A DNA stretch of 64,000 nt from Planctomycetota bacterium (GTDB taxonomy: Bacteria > Planctomycetota > Phycisphaerae > Sedimentisphaerales > Anaerohalosphaeraceae): the NCBI GenBank assembly GCA_029552545.1, contig JAKPDO010000019.1, positions 1 to 64,000 on the forward strand. The letters run 5' to 3'. The notes below the pieces were generated by a model. The model was given only the letters and a program-made list of their open reading frames with translations. It did no database searches and was not told the origin of the DNA. Made by a program: the position numbers and the translations under genes. Positions 43,486-53,430 of this stretch are shown one piece after another; within the stretch, counting starts at the first letter, position 1, and every line of letters starts with the position of its first letter.

Positions 43486-44349
43486 ATGATGTACCGAAAC
43501 AACCCCATTCAACGTCGGCCCCAAAAGGGATTTACGCTGATTGAACTGCTGGTGGTGATTGCCATTATCGCCCTGCTGCTGAGTGTGTTGATTCCCGCCC
43601 TGAGCCGGGCCAAAACCTATGCCCAGAAAACAATGTGTGCCAACAATCTTAAGCAGCAGTCTCTCGGAACGCTTCTGTATGCCAATGACAACAATTCGTC
43701 GGTTCCGATTTTTAGCTTTCCCGGGAACTGGCTGTGGGATATGGTGTTTGAGGCGACCAATCAGATGTCTCGGTATGCGGGCTTCGATGACAACAAAACG
43801 TTCTTTTGTCCTGCCAACAAGCTCAAAAAGTCTGATGATGCCCGTTTCTGGCAGTTCAGCTGGCTGTATGGAAGCGGTCCTTACCGGAGCCCTGTGCCTC
43901 TTCGGAATGAAGATACCCTGAATCAATCGCAGCGGCTGAGCTATTATCGGGTGCTTCCGTATATTTATATGTTTGATAAAATCGATGCCAACGGAAATTC
44001 CCGTTTGCCGGCCAATCTGGATAATCCGAGAGAACAGGCCAAGTGGATTCGGAAGATTTCCCATGTTCAGGCAGCCAGTTCTCGGATTATGATTATGGAT
44101 GCCGTGCTCAGTGATGGTACAAGCCGGGTGGGAAATCGGTTTGATCAGCTCACGCAGGGGGGGATTGATGACCCGCAGATGAGCGACGGAACCCTTTGGG
44201 ACAATACGAATCACTATTCCCGGCAGCGCAACAATGCCGGACTGCTTCCGGAAGGGGCCAATGTGGCCTATACAGACGGGCATGTGGATTGGCGGCGGTT
44301 TGACCGGATGAATGCTCGTCTTTCCTACGGTATGTGGTTCTGGTGGTGA
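43486..44349 (+). CDS. Prepilin-type pseudopilin with H-X9-DG-like tail
   Basis: 287 residues with the leader [20 protein letters not shown] (cleavage before F, Glu at +5) and a long first helix. The globular part is rich in Asn and aromatic residues and ends with [18 protein letters not shown], the ANVxxxDGHV tail common in planctomycete pseudopilins. It lies between the FecR protein (56-nt gap) and the GH51 (63-nt gap), so it is in the block driven with the sigma factor. Proteins of this type are thought to serve a type II secretion-like or surface pilus system, but no secretion ATPase is in the window. Confidence 0.88.
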   Translation: MMYRNNPIQRRPQKGFTLIELLVVIAIIALLLSVLIPALSRAKTYAQKTMCANNLKQQSLGTLLYANDNNSSVPIFSFPGNWLWDMVFEATNQMSRYAGFDDNKTFFCPANKLKKSDDARFWQFSWLYGSGPYRSPVPLRNEDTLNQSQRLSYYRVLPYIYMFDKIDANGNSRLPANLDNPREQAKWIRKISHVQAASSRIMIMDAVLSDGTSRVGNRFDQLTQGGIDDPQMSDGTLWDNTNHYSRQRNNAGLLPEGANVAYTDGHVDWRRFDRMNARLSYGMWFWW

Positions 44350-44412
44350 GAAAAACGCTGCGTTCTGCAGGGTTGAAAAAAACGCGGAAATCGTTTTTTG
44401 GGAGGGTGACCG

Positions 44413-46419
44413 TTGAGACAGTTGAAAGGAGTTTGCTGGAGCGGCAGGGCGGCCGCGGCGGGAATGCTTTTGTGGGTTGGAGCTGTTGTTTGTGCGGCTC
44501 AGCCGCCGGTCAACCTGACGGTTTATACAGACCGGCCGACGCATTCCATCAGCCCGATGATGTATGGTCTGTTTTTTGAGGACATCAATTTCGGAGCAGA
44601 CGGCGGTTTGTATGAAGAGAAGGTCAAGAACCGCTCGTTCGAATTTCCCGATGGAATGATGGGCTGGTCAATTCTCCGGCGGGAAGGGACCAAAGGGGAT
44701 GCCGCCGTCATTTCGAAGCAGCCCTATAAAGAATCGGATGCCCGCGCTCTGCGAATCACCGTGGACGAATCCGGAAAGGGGTTCGGGGTATCCAACGAGG
44801 GCTTCCGCGGCATCGGTCTTCATCAGGACCGGGAGTATTATCTTACTCTCTTTGCCCGGGTTCCGAGCGGGACCTCGATGCCGCTTCGGATTGAAGCCGT
44901 CCGTCCGTCCGGCGAGCAGGTGCTTGAAGGGACCCTCGAAGTCAAAGGAGCGGACTGGGCGTTTTATCAGATTACAATGAAGGCGGCCGCAACCGAGTCG
45001 AAGGCCAGACTGAATGTGCTGGCGATGTCGAAGGGGACGGTCGATTTGGATATGATTTCGCTGTTTCCGGTCGATACGGCCCGGCAGGCCGACCGTCCGA
45101 TTCCCGGACTGCGGAAGGATTTGGTGCAGATGCTGGCGGAGGTTCGGCCCGCCTTTCTGCGGTTTCCGGGCGGGTGCATCGTGGAGGGCTCCACGCTGGC
45201 GGTTCGCTATCAGTGGAAAAACACCATCGGCGACCTTCGCGACCGCAAGACGATTATCAACCGATGGAACACGGAGTTTCGGCATCGTCTGACCCCGGAT
45301 TATTATCAGTCGTTCGGACTGGGATTCTTCGAGTATTTTCTGCTCTGTGAGCAAATCGGGGCGGAGCCCGTTCCGATTCTCAACTGTGGAATGGCCTGTC
45401 AGTTTAATTCCGGCGAGGTCTGCGCACTGGACAAACTCGGGCCTTATGTTCAGGATGCACTGGATTTGATTGAGTTTGCCAACGGGCCCGCCGACAGCAC
45501 GTGGGGCCGGGTGCGGGCCCAAATGGGCCATCCGAAACCGTTCGGTCTGAAATACATCGGAATCGGCAACGAGCAGTGGGGGCCGCAGTATATCGAACGC
45601 TACAAGGTTTTTGAAAAGGCGATTCGCGAAAAATATCCGGATATTAAGCTGATTGCCGGCTGCGGTTCGGAGCCGGAGATTTTCCCCAACGGCCCGGCCG
45701 AGATTGCGTATCTCTGGTCGCAGTGGCGCATTTTAAAGCCCGATATCGTCGATGAGCATTTTTATCGGCGCTATCCGCGGTTGTTTGAGCTGCTCGATCA
45801 CTATGATTCCTATGACCGGCAGGGGCCGAAGATTTTTGTGGGCGAGTATGCGGCGATGTCGCACGGCGTCGCCAGTCCGGAAAACCGCAACAATCTGATT
45901 TGTGCGCTGGCGGAGGCGGCGTTTCTGACGGGGCTGGAGCGCAACGGTGATGTGGTTGTGATGACGGCGTATGCGCCGCTTTCGGCCCATGTGGACGCCT
46001 GGCAGTGGAAGCCGAACCTGATTTGGTTTGACAATCTGACCTGCTTTGGGACACCGAATTATTATGTGCAGAAGCTGTTCAGTCAGCACAAAGGGACGGG
46101 CTATTTGAAAAGCGAGGTGAAATCGGAAGGGCCGCAGCGGCTGTATGTATCCGTTACGCAGGAGGCCGATGGGCGGGTCTATCTCAAAGCAGTCAATCCG
46201 TCCGATAAGCCGGTTTCGGCGGACATACAGCTTCAGGGAGGCAAGACGTTTTCCCCGAAGGCCGAAGTGGCTGTGCTCAGCGGCCGAGCGGAGGAGGAGA
46301 ATACGATTGACCGTCCGCAGCAGGTTGTCCCGAAAGAAAGTGAATTTGACGGCGTCGGCAGCCGATTTTCATATGAGTTTGCTCCCTATTCGCTGACGGT
46401 GCTGTCGCTGAGACCATAG
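44413..46419 (+). CDS. Secreted alpha-L-arabinofuranosidase, GH51
   Basis: 668 residues. The signal peptide (AAAAGMLLWVGAVVCAA) leads to a short strand region beginning YGLFFEDINF, a CBM-like insertion at about 80-220 (WSILRREGTKGDAAVI, REYYLTLFARVPSG), then the (beta/alpha)8 barrel. The acid/base is E387 in YIGIGNEQWGPQY and the nucleophile E478 in IFVGEYAAMS. The C-terminal beta domain ends EFAPYSLTVLSLRP. It releases terminal L-arabinofuranose from arabinan or arabinoxylan. The start is TTG at 44413 with GGGAGGGT 5 nt upstream. A second, larger GH51 is at 49768. Confidence 0.95.
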   Translation: MRQLKGVCWSGRAAAAGMLLWVGAVVCAAQPPVNLTVYTDRPTHSISPMMYGLFFEDINFGADGGLYEEKVKNRSFEFPDGMMGWSILRREGTKGDAAVISKQPYKESDARALRITVDESGKGFGVSNEGFRGIGLHQDREYYLTLFARVPSGTSMPLRIEAVRPSGEQVLEGTLEVKGADWAFYQITMKAAATESKARLNVLAMSKGTVDLDMISLFPVDTARQADRPIPGLRKDLVQMLAEVRPAFLRFPGGCIVEGSTLAVRYQWKNTIGDLRDRKTIINRWNTEFRHRLTPDYYQSFGLGFFEYFLLCEQIGAEPVPILNCGMACQFNSGEVCALDKLGPYVQDALDLIEFANGPADSTWGRVRAQMGHPKPFGLKYIGIGNEQWGPQYIERYKVFEKAIREKYPDIKLIAGCGSEPEIFPNGPAEIAYLWSQWRILKPDIVDEHFYRRYPRLFELLDHYDSYDRQGPKIFVGEYAAMSHGVASPENRNNLICALAEAAFLTGLERNGDVVVMTAYAPLSAHVDAWQWKPNLIWFDNLTCFGTPNYYVQKLFSQHKGTGYLKSEVKSEGPQRLYVSVTQEADGRVYLKAVNPSDKPVSADIQLQGGKTFSPKAEVAVLSGRAEEENTIDRPQQVVPKESEFDGVGSRFSYEFAPYSLTVLSLRP

Positions 46420-46503
46420 TGTGTGGAAAAAGCGTGTGAAGTGTGGAGTGTGTGGTTGGGTTTTTCAAACAGGGAAATTCACTTTTTTGGAGGTTGTGGA
46501 AAG

Positions 46504-47424
46504 ATGAAAAAGATGTGGTGTGTGATGATTGTTTTGGGATTCGTTCATGCTTCAGTTTGGGCTGATTTGCTTGCCCACTGGACCTTTAATGACCCTGAGC
46601 TGGGGGCAGCTCCGGAAGCGGCTCTTCCGGATTCAGATGGACGGACGGTATGGCGTCAGGCGGCAACGGATCATTCCGGTAACGGCAACCACCTGACCAC
46701 TTGGGAGTATGCTTGGGCGGGATTCAAATGGGTTTCGGATAGTCCCGCCGGTGATTTGAGCATTCTCAATACCGGCAGTTATCCGGCTGCTTTTACCTGG
46801 TCAGCCCAAAGCCAGCCGACAGGCGTTGATTTGGAGACGATAACCCCGAGCGCCTGGACCATTGAAGCTGTCGGGAAGCTGGATTCTCAACCCTGGGCGG
46901 CTACGATTATTGGACGCGATGGCCGAGATGTTTCTACAGTCGATTCTCGAAAAGCTCCTCTTTATCTTTCAGTCCGTAATTTTAACTATGGGGCCGGCAA
47001 TGAAGTGGTTGCGATCGAGTATACCGACGTCTCCGGTTATACGCATGAGGCAATTTCAGCATTAGGTGCATTTCAGCTTGGGAAATGGTATCACATAGCC
47101 GCTGTCTGTGACGGTTCAACCTTGAAGCTGTATCTGGGGGGTGTCTTGGTTGCCCAGACTGACCTGACCCTTAGCGGAAGTCCGAATACCGCTCTGGCTA
47201 TCGGCGGCGGTACGCCCGGCGGTGATAACTGGCCGGGAACCTGGTCTGTTGGTCGCGGAATGTGGAATGGCTACCATGCAGACCGTTGGTATGGTGCAAT
47301 TGACGAGGTAGCTATTTCAAACGCCGCATTGGATCCGTCTCAGTTTGTCATTGCAATTCCGGAGCCGGCCACGATGGTGTTGCTGGGACTCGGGGCTCTG
47401 ATGCTGGGACGCAAGCGTTCCTGA
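46504..47424 (+). CDS. Secreted LamG-domain protein with PEP-CTERM tail
   Basis: 306 residues. Signal peptide MWCVMIVLGFVHASVWA, a LamG/concanavalin-like domain (DLLAHWTFNDPELG, TIEAVGKLDSQPWAA, YHIAAVCDGSTLKLYLGGVL, WYGAIDEVAISNAALD) and the sorting tail IPEPATMVLLGLGALMLGRK. It is likely a surface carbohydrate-binding or structural protein. GGAGG is 10 nt before the ATG at 46504. It follows GH51 with 84 nt between. Confidence 0.9.
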   Translation: MKKMWCVMIVLGFVHASVWADLLAHWTFNDPELGAAPEAALPDSDGRTVWRQAATDHSGNGNHLTTWEYAWAGFKWVSDSPAGDLSILNTGSYPAAFTWSAQSQPTGVDLETITPSAWTIEAVGKLDSQPWAATIIGRDGRDVSTVDSRKAPLYLSVRNFNYGAGNEVVAIEYTDVSGYTHEAISALGAFQLGKWYHIAAVCDGSTLKLYLGGVLVAQTDLTLSGSPNTALAIGGGTPGGDNWPGTWSVGRGMWNGYHADRWYGAIDEVAISNAALDPSQFVIAIPEPATMVLLGLGALMLGRKRS

Positions 47425-47548
47425 AAATATTGAATGTTCGTGAGTCAGGACACTGTTCTTTAAGGAAAAAGGGTACGTGAAGGAAAGGGCTTTGGAGGGT
47501 GTATCTTCAAGGCCGCGAACCCAAGAGGTTTTTTGTGGAGGTATTCTT

Positions 47549-49630
47549 ATGAAACGATTGTTGATTTTGGTTTTGGCGGGTCTGCTGGCCTGCCCGGTCT
47601 CGGCGGCGCTGCGGCACCGCTACAGTTTTACGTCCGACGCCAGCGACTCTGTGGGTGGGGCGAACGGAACTTTGGTGAACAATCCGGTGATTTCCGCCGG
47701 ACAAATCCAGTTTTTCGGCGGCACGGATGCGGCGGGTGCTTATGTGAATCTGCCGGCATCGACGATTGCGATTAATACGTATCCGGCGCTGACGCTCGAA
47801 CTGTGGGCAACCCAGAACACCAATAACCCGTTTACGATGACGGCGTCTTTTGGAGATACCTGGTCCAATGGATACGGGCGGGATTATGTGATGTTTGCAA
47901 CCGGTGCACAAGGCGATAATCTGGGTTCTCGTGTGGCTATTGCCAATACGCCCAACAGTTCAAACCCTTGGAATTATGAAACCGGGGTGGACGGTCCGGA
48001 GTATGCAGACGGGAAACAATATCATTATGTTTTGACCGTATCGGGTACAACGATTTCCTACTACATCAACGGCGTTTTGATTGGCTCGGCGACCGGAGAT
48101 GACGTTCTGGCCAATATCAGCACAGCCAAGGCCTATTTGGGCAAAGGCGTTTATAGCGTGGACCAAACCTGGACAGGCCTGGTCAATGAGTATCGAATTT
48201 ACAACCATGCCTTTGGGGAGCCCCAGTTAATCCTGAGCAATCAGCTGGGGCCGGATCTTTATCAGGACTGTGCGATTTTAAGTATGTCTCCGGCCAACAA
48301 TGCGCAGGATGTTCCCTACAATCCTTATACCCCGCTCAGCTGGACGGTCAATTCGGGAATCAGCGTTGATCATTTTGAAGTCTTCATTTCCACAGACCCG
48401 AACATTGTTGACCCCAATTACGCTTTGACCGTGAATCCGGGAACCCCCTATGCCACCACGACGGCTCTGTCTCTGAATGCGACCTCTCTGGTGAAGGAGA
48501 AAACCTATGCCTGGCGTGTGGACGTGATTGAGTCCGGTACAGGCAAACGGTTTGTCGGTCCGATGTACAAGTTTACAACGGCTCCGGAAGGCCCGATCTT
48601 TACGGTTCAGCCGGTTCATACAGCCGCCTTCCCGGGTGAAACGGCGGTTCTGTCGGCAAAATTCCTGAGCACCCAGTCGGCGACCGTTAAGTGGTTCCGC
48701 AACAATGTAGAAGTGACAGGGGCGGATCCGGATGTGACGATTACACTGACCAATGTTGGGGATGAGTGGATCACTACACTGAGTATCGCCAATCTGGAAG
48801 TGGCTGATGAAGGCGTGTATTTTGCCCGGGCGACCAATACCGGCGGAACCAAGGAGTCCAATTCGGTCCGTCTGGCGGTCAAGCGGCAGCTGGTTTACTA
48901 TCCGTTCAATGGGGATTCAAACGACTACTCCGGCAGCAATAACCATGGAACGCCTACCGGAACGGGCTTCAGTTATGCGGCGGGTAAAGTCGGTCAGGCT
49001 ATCTTCCTGTCCGGCAGTTCGACGTATGTGGATATGCCGGATGTGTTTGACAATTTTACCGGCGGACTGACCTTCTCGCTGTGGGTGAATCCGGCGGCGG
49101 CTTCTGACTGGGCTCGGTTTATTTCGCTCAACAATGGTCCCAATGCCGACAACATCTTTTTCAGCCGTGTCTCGACGGGTACGACGCTGCGGTTCCATGT
49201 GTATCGCGGATCTTCTTCATCGGGCGGTATTCTGGATGCTGTCGAAGCTTTGGAACTGAATAAGTGGCAGATGTTTACGGTGACGATGACCGAAACGGGT
49301 GCGGCGGTGATTTACAAGGACGGCATTCCGGTGGCCAGCGGGACGGTTCAGACACCGAATGTGGTTACCCGTACCAACAGCTGGATTGGACGCAGTGCCT
49401 GGACAGCGGATGCCTACTACAACGGCGGTCTGGATGAAGTGCGGATTTACAACTATGCTTTGACGCCGGACCAGGTAGCCGACCTGTACGTAGCCGATAC
49501 CGGTCCCTTCTGCCGGTGGAAACCGACGTATGACCTCAACAATGACTGCGAAGTGACTTTGGCTGATTTTGCGCTGATAGCTTCTGAGTGGCTCAAGTGC
49601 GGTATCTATCCGGCCAGTGCCTGCCAGTAA
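47549..49630 (+). CDS. Secreted LamG-Ig-LamG protein with dockerin-like end
   Basis: 693 residues. Signal peptide (LLILVLAGLLACPVSA), a first LamG domain (LRHRYSFTSDASDSVGGA...WTGLVNEYRIYNHAF), a fibronectin/Ig-like middle (ILSMSPANNAQDVPYNPYTP; VQPVHTAAFPGETAVLSAKF), a second LamG (LVYYPFNGDSNDYSGSNNHG) and a half dockerin (YDLNNDCEVTLADFALIASE). The first LamG is a close paralog of that opening the protein at 49768. A GTGGAGG site precedes the ATG. The role is probably glycan binding at the cell surface; no catalytic residues are seen. Confidence 0.88.
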   Translation: MKRLLILVLAGLLACPVSAALRHRYSFTSDASDSVGGANGTLVNNPVISAGQIQFFGGTDAAGAYVNLPASTIAINTYPALTLELWATQNTNNPFTMTASFGDTWSNGYGRDYVMFATGAQGDNLGSRVAIANTPNSSNPWNYETGVDGPEYADGKQYHYVLTVSGTTISYYINGVLIGSATGDDVLANISTAKAYLGKGVYSVDQTWTGLVNEYRIYNHAFGEPQLILSNQLGPDLYQDCAILSMSPANNAQDVPYNPYTPLSWTVNSGISVDHFEVFISTDPNIVDPNYALTVNPGTPYATTTALSLNATSLVKEKTYAWRVDVIESGTGKRFVGPMYKFTTAPEGPIFTVQPVHTAAFPGETAVLSAKFLSTQSATVKWFRNNVEVTGADPDVTITLTNVGDEWITTLSIANLEVADEGVYFARATNTGGTKESNSVRLAVKRQLVYYPFNGDSNDYSGSNNHGTPTGTGFSYAAGKVGQAIFLSGSSTYVDMPDVFDNFTGGLTFSLWVNPAAASDWARFISLNNGPNADNIFFSRVSTGTTLRFHVYRGSSSSGGILDAVEALELNKWQMFTVTMTETGAAVIYKDGIPVASGTVQTPNVVTRTNSWIGRSAWTADAYYNGGLDEVRIYNYALTPDQVADLYVADTGPFCRWKPTYDLNNDCEVTLADFALIASEWLKCGIYPASACQ

Positions 49631-49675
49631 TCGGCAGGATTTTGCCGACCTGGTTTTAGTGAGTTGAAGTTTTCA

Positions 49676-49710
49676 CCGCTCCGGCGCGGCTCCAAACCGT
49701 GCCGGAGCGG
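49676..49710 (+). terminator. Hairpin between the two LamG genes, possible weak terminator
   Basis: A 10-bp perfect stem, CCGCTCCGGC (49676-49685) with GCCGGAGCGG (49701-49710), and a 15-nt loop. It is followed by ATTTGTGTATT, so the T-run is weak. It may reduce rather than stop transcription into the GH51 fusion gene. Confidence 0.55.
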
Positions 49711-49767
49711 ATTTGTGTATTCTGCGGGGGGAATGAAAATGGATTGTTTCTTGCGATTGGGGGTATT

Positions 49768-52700
49768 ATGAAAACACAAACGCGGGTGGGGTTTTTTTTG
49801 GTCTTTGTCTTTTCCTGGGGTCTGGCCTCAGGAGCTCTTCGCCATCGGTACAGTTTTACTTCGGATGCCTCGGACAGTGTTGGTACAGCGCATGGAACAT
49901 TGATGAACGGAGCGTCTGTATCGGGCGGGCAGGTGATTTGTGACGGGGTGGATGATTATGTGAATCTGCCGGCCGCGACAATTGCTGTTAATACGTATTC
50001 GGCGATTACCCTCGAGCTGTGGTCCACTCAGCCGCTGCTCAATCAGGGCTACTCTATGACGGCGGCATTCGGCGGCCGCTATACTAACGGCTACGGACGC
50101 GATTATCTGATGTTAGCTACAACTCGCGGGAATGATGTTTCACGGGCGGCCATTGCCAACACAGAAAGCAGTTCGGCTCCGTGGTCGTATGAGGTCGGCG
50201 TCAACGGCCCGGAACTCAATGACGGGCAGGAGCATTATTATGCCCTGACCATCAACGGGACTGTGCTGGCCTATTATATCGACGGGGTCCTGCAGGGCAC
50301 GGCGGAGTTGGGCACAACCACCCTCAGCCGGCTTCGCACAACCTATGCCTATCTGGCCCGCAGTCTCTACAATGCCGACCCGTATGTGCAGTGCTCCATC
50401 AACGAGTTTCGGATTTGGGATTCGGCCTTAAGCGCCGCCGAAATTGCTCAGCATGCTTCCTGGGGGCCCAATGCCCTCAGCGAGCCGCTGGTTCAGTTTA
50501 CCGAAAGCGACGGACGGACGGTCCTGTTTACCAGTCAGCCGTTCCGAACCGACAGTTATACGATTCAGCTTCTGGCTGCACCGACGTCCAATGTGGTCAT
50601 TACGGTTCAGCCGCCGGCCTCTCTGACCGTCGGAAATGGCGGCGGACAGCCGATTGTGCTCACCTTTACTCCTGCCAACTGGAATCAGCCGCAGACGGTA
50701 ACGGTGGGGATTGCCGATGTCGGCTCGGTGGGAACAACTGAACGAATCGTTCATACGGTTTCCAGCAGCGACCCCGCCTATAACGGCAGTCTCTATGAGG
50801 TCGAGGTTTCCATTTATGAGGATGTCTGCGGTGTCTGGGGCTATGTGGAGGCCGACTACAATCTGGATTGCCTTGTGGATTTGGAGGACCTGGCAATTTT
50901 AAGCCGGGTCTGGCTGACTACAGAAACCCCGCTCGATTTGGAGCAGCTGGCGGGGGACTGGCTGCGGGATACGCTGGTCTATCAGGAAGACGTCTATGAA
51001 CGTTCCATTCAGATTTCTCCGCAGCCCTTTGCCGTCAATCCTTCGAATGTGCTGAATACGATTGATGAGAAAGTGTACGGGCATTTCCTCGAACACATCT
51101 ATCATTCCGCCAACGGCGGTCTCTGGGGTGAACTGGTTTGGAACCGCAGTTTTGAGCTGGATGCCTCCAGCGGCGGCGGGTTGTGGTCGATTGAAGGCGA
51201 TGAGCTGGTTCAGTCGTCGCTTTCGACGGATGTCCATATGGAGTTCGGCGACCCGTCCTGGGGGGATTATGAATTAACGCTCGAGGCGAAAAAAGACGGC
51301 GGAAACGAGGCCTTTCTCATTCTCTTCCGGGCCTCGGATGCAAACAATTTTTATTGGTGCAATATCGGCGGCTGGAACAATACCCAGCACGCCATCGAAA
51401 AAGAAGTCAACGGCGGCCGAAGCGTGGTAACCTCCTATGTTTCCGGCAGCATTTCCACCGGAGTCTGGTATTCCATTCGAATCCGCTGTGAAGGCAATCG
51501 GTTCCAGGTCTGGCTCAATGATACCCAGCTGTTTGACTATACAGACAGCAGCAGTCCGCACCTGACCGGAATGGTCGGATTAGGAACGTGGGCGACGCAG
51601 GCCCGCTATCGAAACATTCAGGTTGTTTCGCTGACGGATTCGACGGTCCTGTTCAGCGGACTGCCGACCCTGCCGTCGGGTCAGTTTGCGGCGAAAAACT
51701 GGACGTTCTTCGGCAATGGTACGGCCTCCGCGGATACCGATGCCCTCAATGACAGCGTGAGTGTAAAAATTACAGCCGCCTCTGCCGGTGCAGGCCTTCA
51801 GCAGGACAACTTTAAGTTTGTCCCGCAGGTGTACAGCGGTTCGCTGTGGATGAAGGGGACGCTGGCCGCGGGTGTTCGCGTCCAGCTCATGGACGGTTCG
51901 ACCGTGCTCGGGCAGGCGGATTTGCCGACTCCAACAGCTCAGTGGACCGAATATCCGTTCCAGATTGTCTCGAGCGGCACGACCAATAACGGTTCATTGC
52001 GGATTGTTCTGCTCGGCACCGGAACGGTATATATCGATCAGGTGAGTATGATGGGAGCTGATGCGCTGGCGGTCGGCGGCTATCGTCCGGACCTGCTGGC
52101 GGCGGTGGAGGCCCTGCGTCCGACGATTATCCGCTGGCCGGGCGGCTGTTTTGCTTCGCTGTATCTCTGGAAGGACGGAATCGGCCCGCAGCATCAGCGC
52201 CGCAAGTACAGTGCCTATATGTGGGATGACCAGGACACCAACTCCTTCGGAACCGATGAGTTTCTGCGGATGTGCGAGCGTATCGGCGCCGAGCCCCTCC
52301 TGTGCATCAACACCGGTGTTCTGAACAGTGCCTGCGGTGCCCCGGCGCAGTGGAAGTTAAGTCCGGATACGCCGGAAACGTATCTGCAGTACGCCCTCGA
52401 TTGGATGGAATACTGCAACGGGGATGCACAGACAACCTATTGGGGTGCTGTGCGGGCGGCCAATGGTCATCCGGAGCCGTACAATGTGGTGTATTGGGAA
52501 CTTGACAATGAGACCTGGGCGGCCGGATCGGCGGCCTATATCGCCCGCGTTCAGCTGTTTGCCCCGGCTATGCGGGCCAAGGCGGATGAATTGGGGGTGC
52601 CGATTTATCTGATTGCTGTCGGCAGCGGCGGCTATGACCAGAGCTGGAATCAGGACATTTTGAACGGCTGTGCTTCGCTGATTGATTTTATCAGTGTCCA

Positions 52701-53364
52701 CTACTATGAGGACCCAAGCGGCTTTAAATCCGGGCCGGTGAACTATGAGAACTATCTGGTCAATCTGGCCGGCCGAATTGCTGCCTCCGCCAATCCCAAT
52801 ATCAAGATTTACAACTCGGAATGGAACGCCCAGAGTACGGATTGGCGGACCGGCCTGTTTGCCGGCGGGATTTTGAATACCTTTGAACGGCAGGGGGCCA
52901 ACTTCAGAATCGGCGGTCCCGCTCTGTTCCTGCGGCACACCTCGGCCAGCGGCTGGGATAACGCCTTTATCAATTTTGACCATACCGGCTGGTTCCCGGC
53001 TCCCAATTACGTCGTAATGAAACTGTGGCGCGACCATTACGCCCCGTATTGCGTTCAGACAACCGGCCAGGACAGCAGCCTGAATGTGGTCAGTGTACTG
53101 TCGGAAGATGGGCAGACCTTAACCATTCGGGTGGTCAATCCGGACCCGACGGCCAAATCGCTGGCGTTTGAGATTGACAGCTCCTTTGTGCCTCAAACGG
53201 CTGTGATGCATTATGTCGCGCCGGGCAGTCTGTATGCCCGAAACACGCTGGCGGAACCGAATGCGGTGCACGTCCAGGCCAAAGTCGTCGGTGTAAGCGG
53301 TCAGACCCTTCGCCTGCGGATGCCGGCCTATTCCGCCGGTGTGATTACCGTCAGCAAACAGTAA
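49768..53364 (+). CDS. Multidomain LamG - dockerin-like - GH51 alpha-L-arabinofuranosidase
   Basis: 1198 residues. Signal peptide (FFLVFVFSWGLASG), then LamG (RHRYSFTSDASDSVGTA...INEFRIWDSALSAAEIAQH), a Calx-beta/cadherin-like strand region (VQFTESDGRTVLFTSQ), a dockerin-like segment (ADYNLDCLVDLEDLAILSRV) and then a GH51 catalytic part starting NTIDEKVYGHFLEHIYHSAN. A DUF1080/CBM66-like insertion (WSIEGDELVQSSLST, FWL/FRASDANNFYWCNIGG) is inside the GH51 region. The acid/base is E915 (ELDNETW) and the nucleophile E1018 (YNSEWNAQ). The end is the GH51 beta domain (RLRMPAYSAGVITV). It starts with the same LamG type as the gene at 47549, so the locus probably expanded by duplication and fusion. 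A terminator follows at 53388. Confidence 0.92.
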   Translation: MKTQTRVGFFLVFVFSWGLASGALRHRYSFTSDASDSVGTAHGTLMNGASVSGGQVICDGVDDYVNLPAATIAVNTYSAITLELWSTQPLLNQGYSMTAAFGGRYTNGYGRDYLMLATTRGNDVSRAAIANTESSSAPWSYEVGVNGPELNDGQEHYYALTINGTVLAYYIDGVLQGTAELGTTTLSRLRTTYAYLARSLYNADPYVQCSINEFRIWDSALSAAEIAQHASWGPNALSEPLVQFTESDGRTVLFTSQPFRTDSYTIQLLAAPTSNVVITVQPPASLTVGNGGGQPIVLTFTPANWNQPQTVTVGIADVGSVGTTERIVHTVSSSDPAYNGSLYEVEVSIYEDVCGVWGYVEADYNLDCLVDLEDLAILSRVWLTTETPLDLEQLAGDWLRDTLVYQEDVYERSIQISPQPFAVNPSNVLNTIDEKVYGHFLEHIYHSANGGLWGELVWNRSFELDASSGGGLWSIEGDELVQSSLSTDVHMEFGDPSWGDYELTLEAKKDGGNEAFLILFRASDANNFYWCNIGGWNNTQHAIEKEVNGGRSVVTSYVSGSISTGVWYSIRIRCEGNRFQVWLNDTQLFDYTDSSSPHLTGMVGLGTWATQARYRNIQVVSLTDSTVLFSGLPTLPSGQFAAKNWTFFGNGTASADTDALNDSVSVKITAASAGAGLQQDNFKFVPQVYSGSLWMKGTLAAGVRVQLMDGSTVLGQADLPTPTAQWTEYPFQIVSSGTTNNGSLRIVLLGTGTVYIDQVSMMGADALAVGGYRPDLLAAVEALRPTIIRWPGGCFASLYLWKDGIGPQHQRRKYSAYMWDDQDTNSFGTDEFLRMCERIGAEPLLCINTGVLNSACGAPAQWKLSPDTPETYLQYALDWMEYCNGDAQTTYWGAVRAANGHPEPYNVVYWELDNETWAAGSAAYIARVQLFAPAMRAKADELGVPIYLIAVGSGGYDQSWNQDILNGCASLIDFISVHYYEDPSGFKSGPVNYENYLVNLAGRIAASANPNIKIYNSEWNAQSTDWRTGLFAGGILNTFERQGANFRIGGPALFLRHTSASGWDNAFINFDHTGWFPAPNYVVMKLWRDHYAPYCVQTTGQDSSLNVVSVLSEDGQTLTIRVVNPDPTAKSLAFEIDSSFVPQTAVMHYVAPGSLYARNTLAEPNAVHVQAKVVGVSGQTLRLRMPAYSAGVITVSKQ

Positions 53365-53387
53365 AACGGTCTTTTTTCGGCAAAGTC

Positions 53388-53430
53388 AGCAGGGCTGCTT
53401 CGCTTAGCGATGCGGCCCTGTTCTTTTTTA
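53388..53430 (+). terminator. Intrinsic terminator after the GH51 fusion gene
   Basis: Stem CAGGGC (53390-53395) with GCCCTG (53415-53420) around a loop that can extend pairing, then TTCTTTTTT. It closes the plus-strand block starting at 41220 and touches the end of the convergent TonB receptor gene. Confidence 0.75.
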
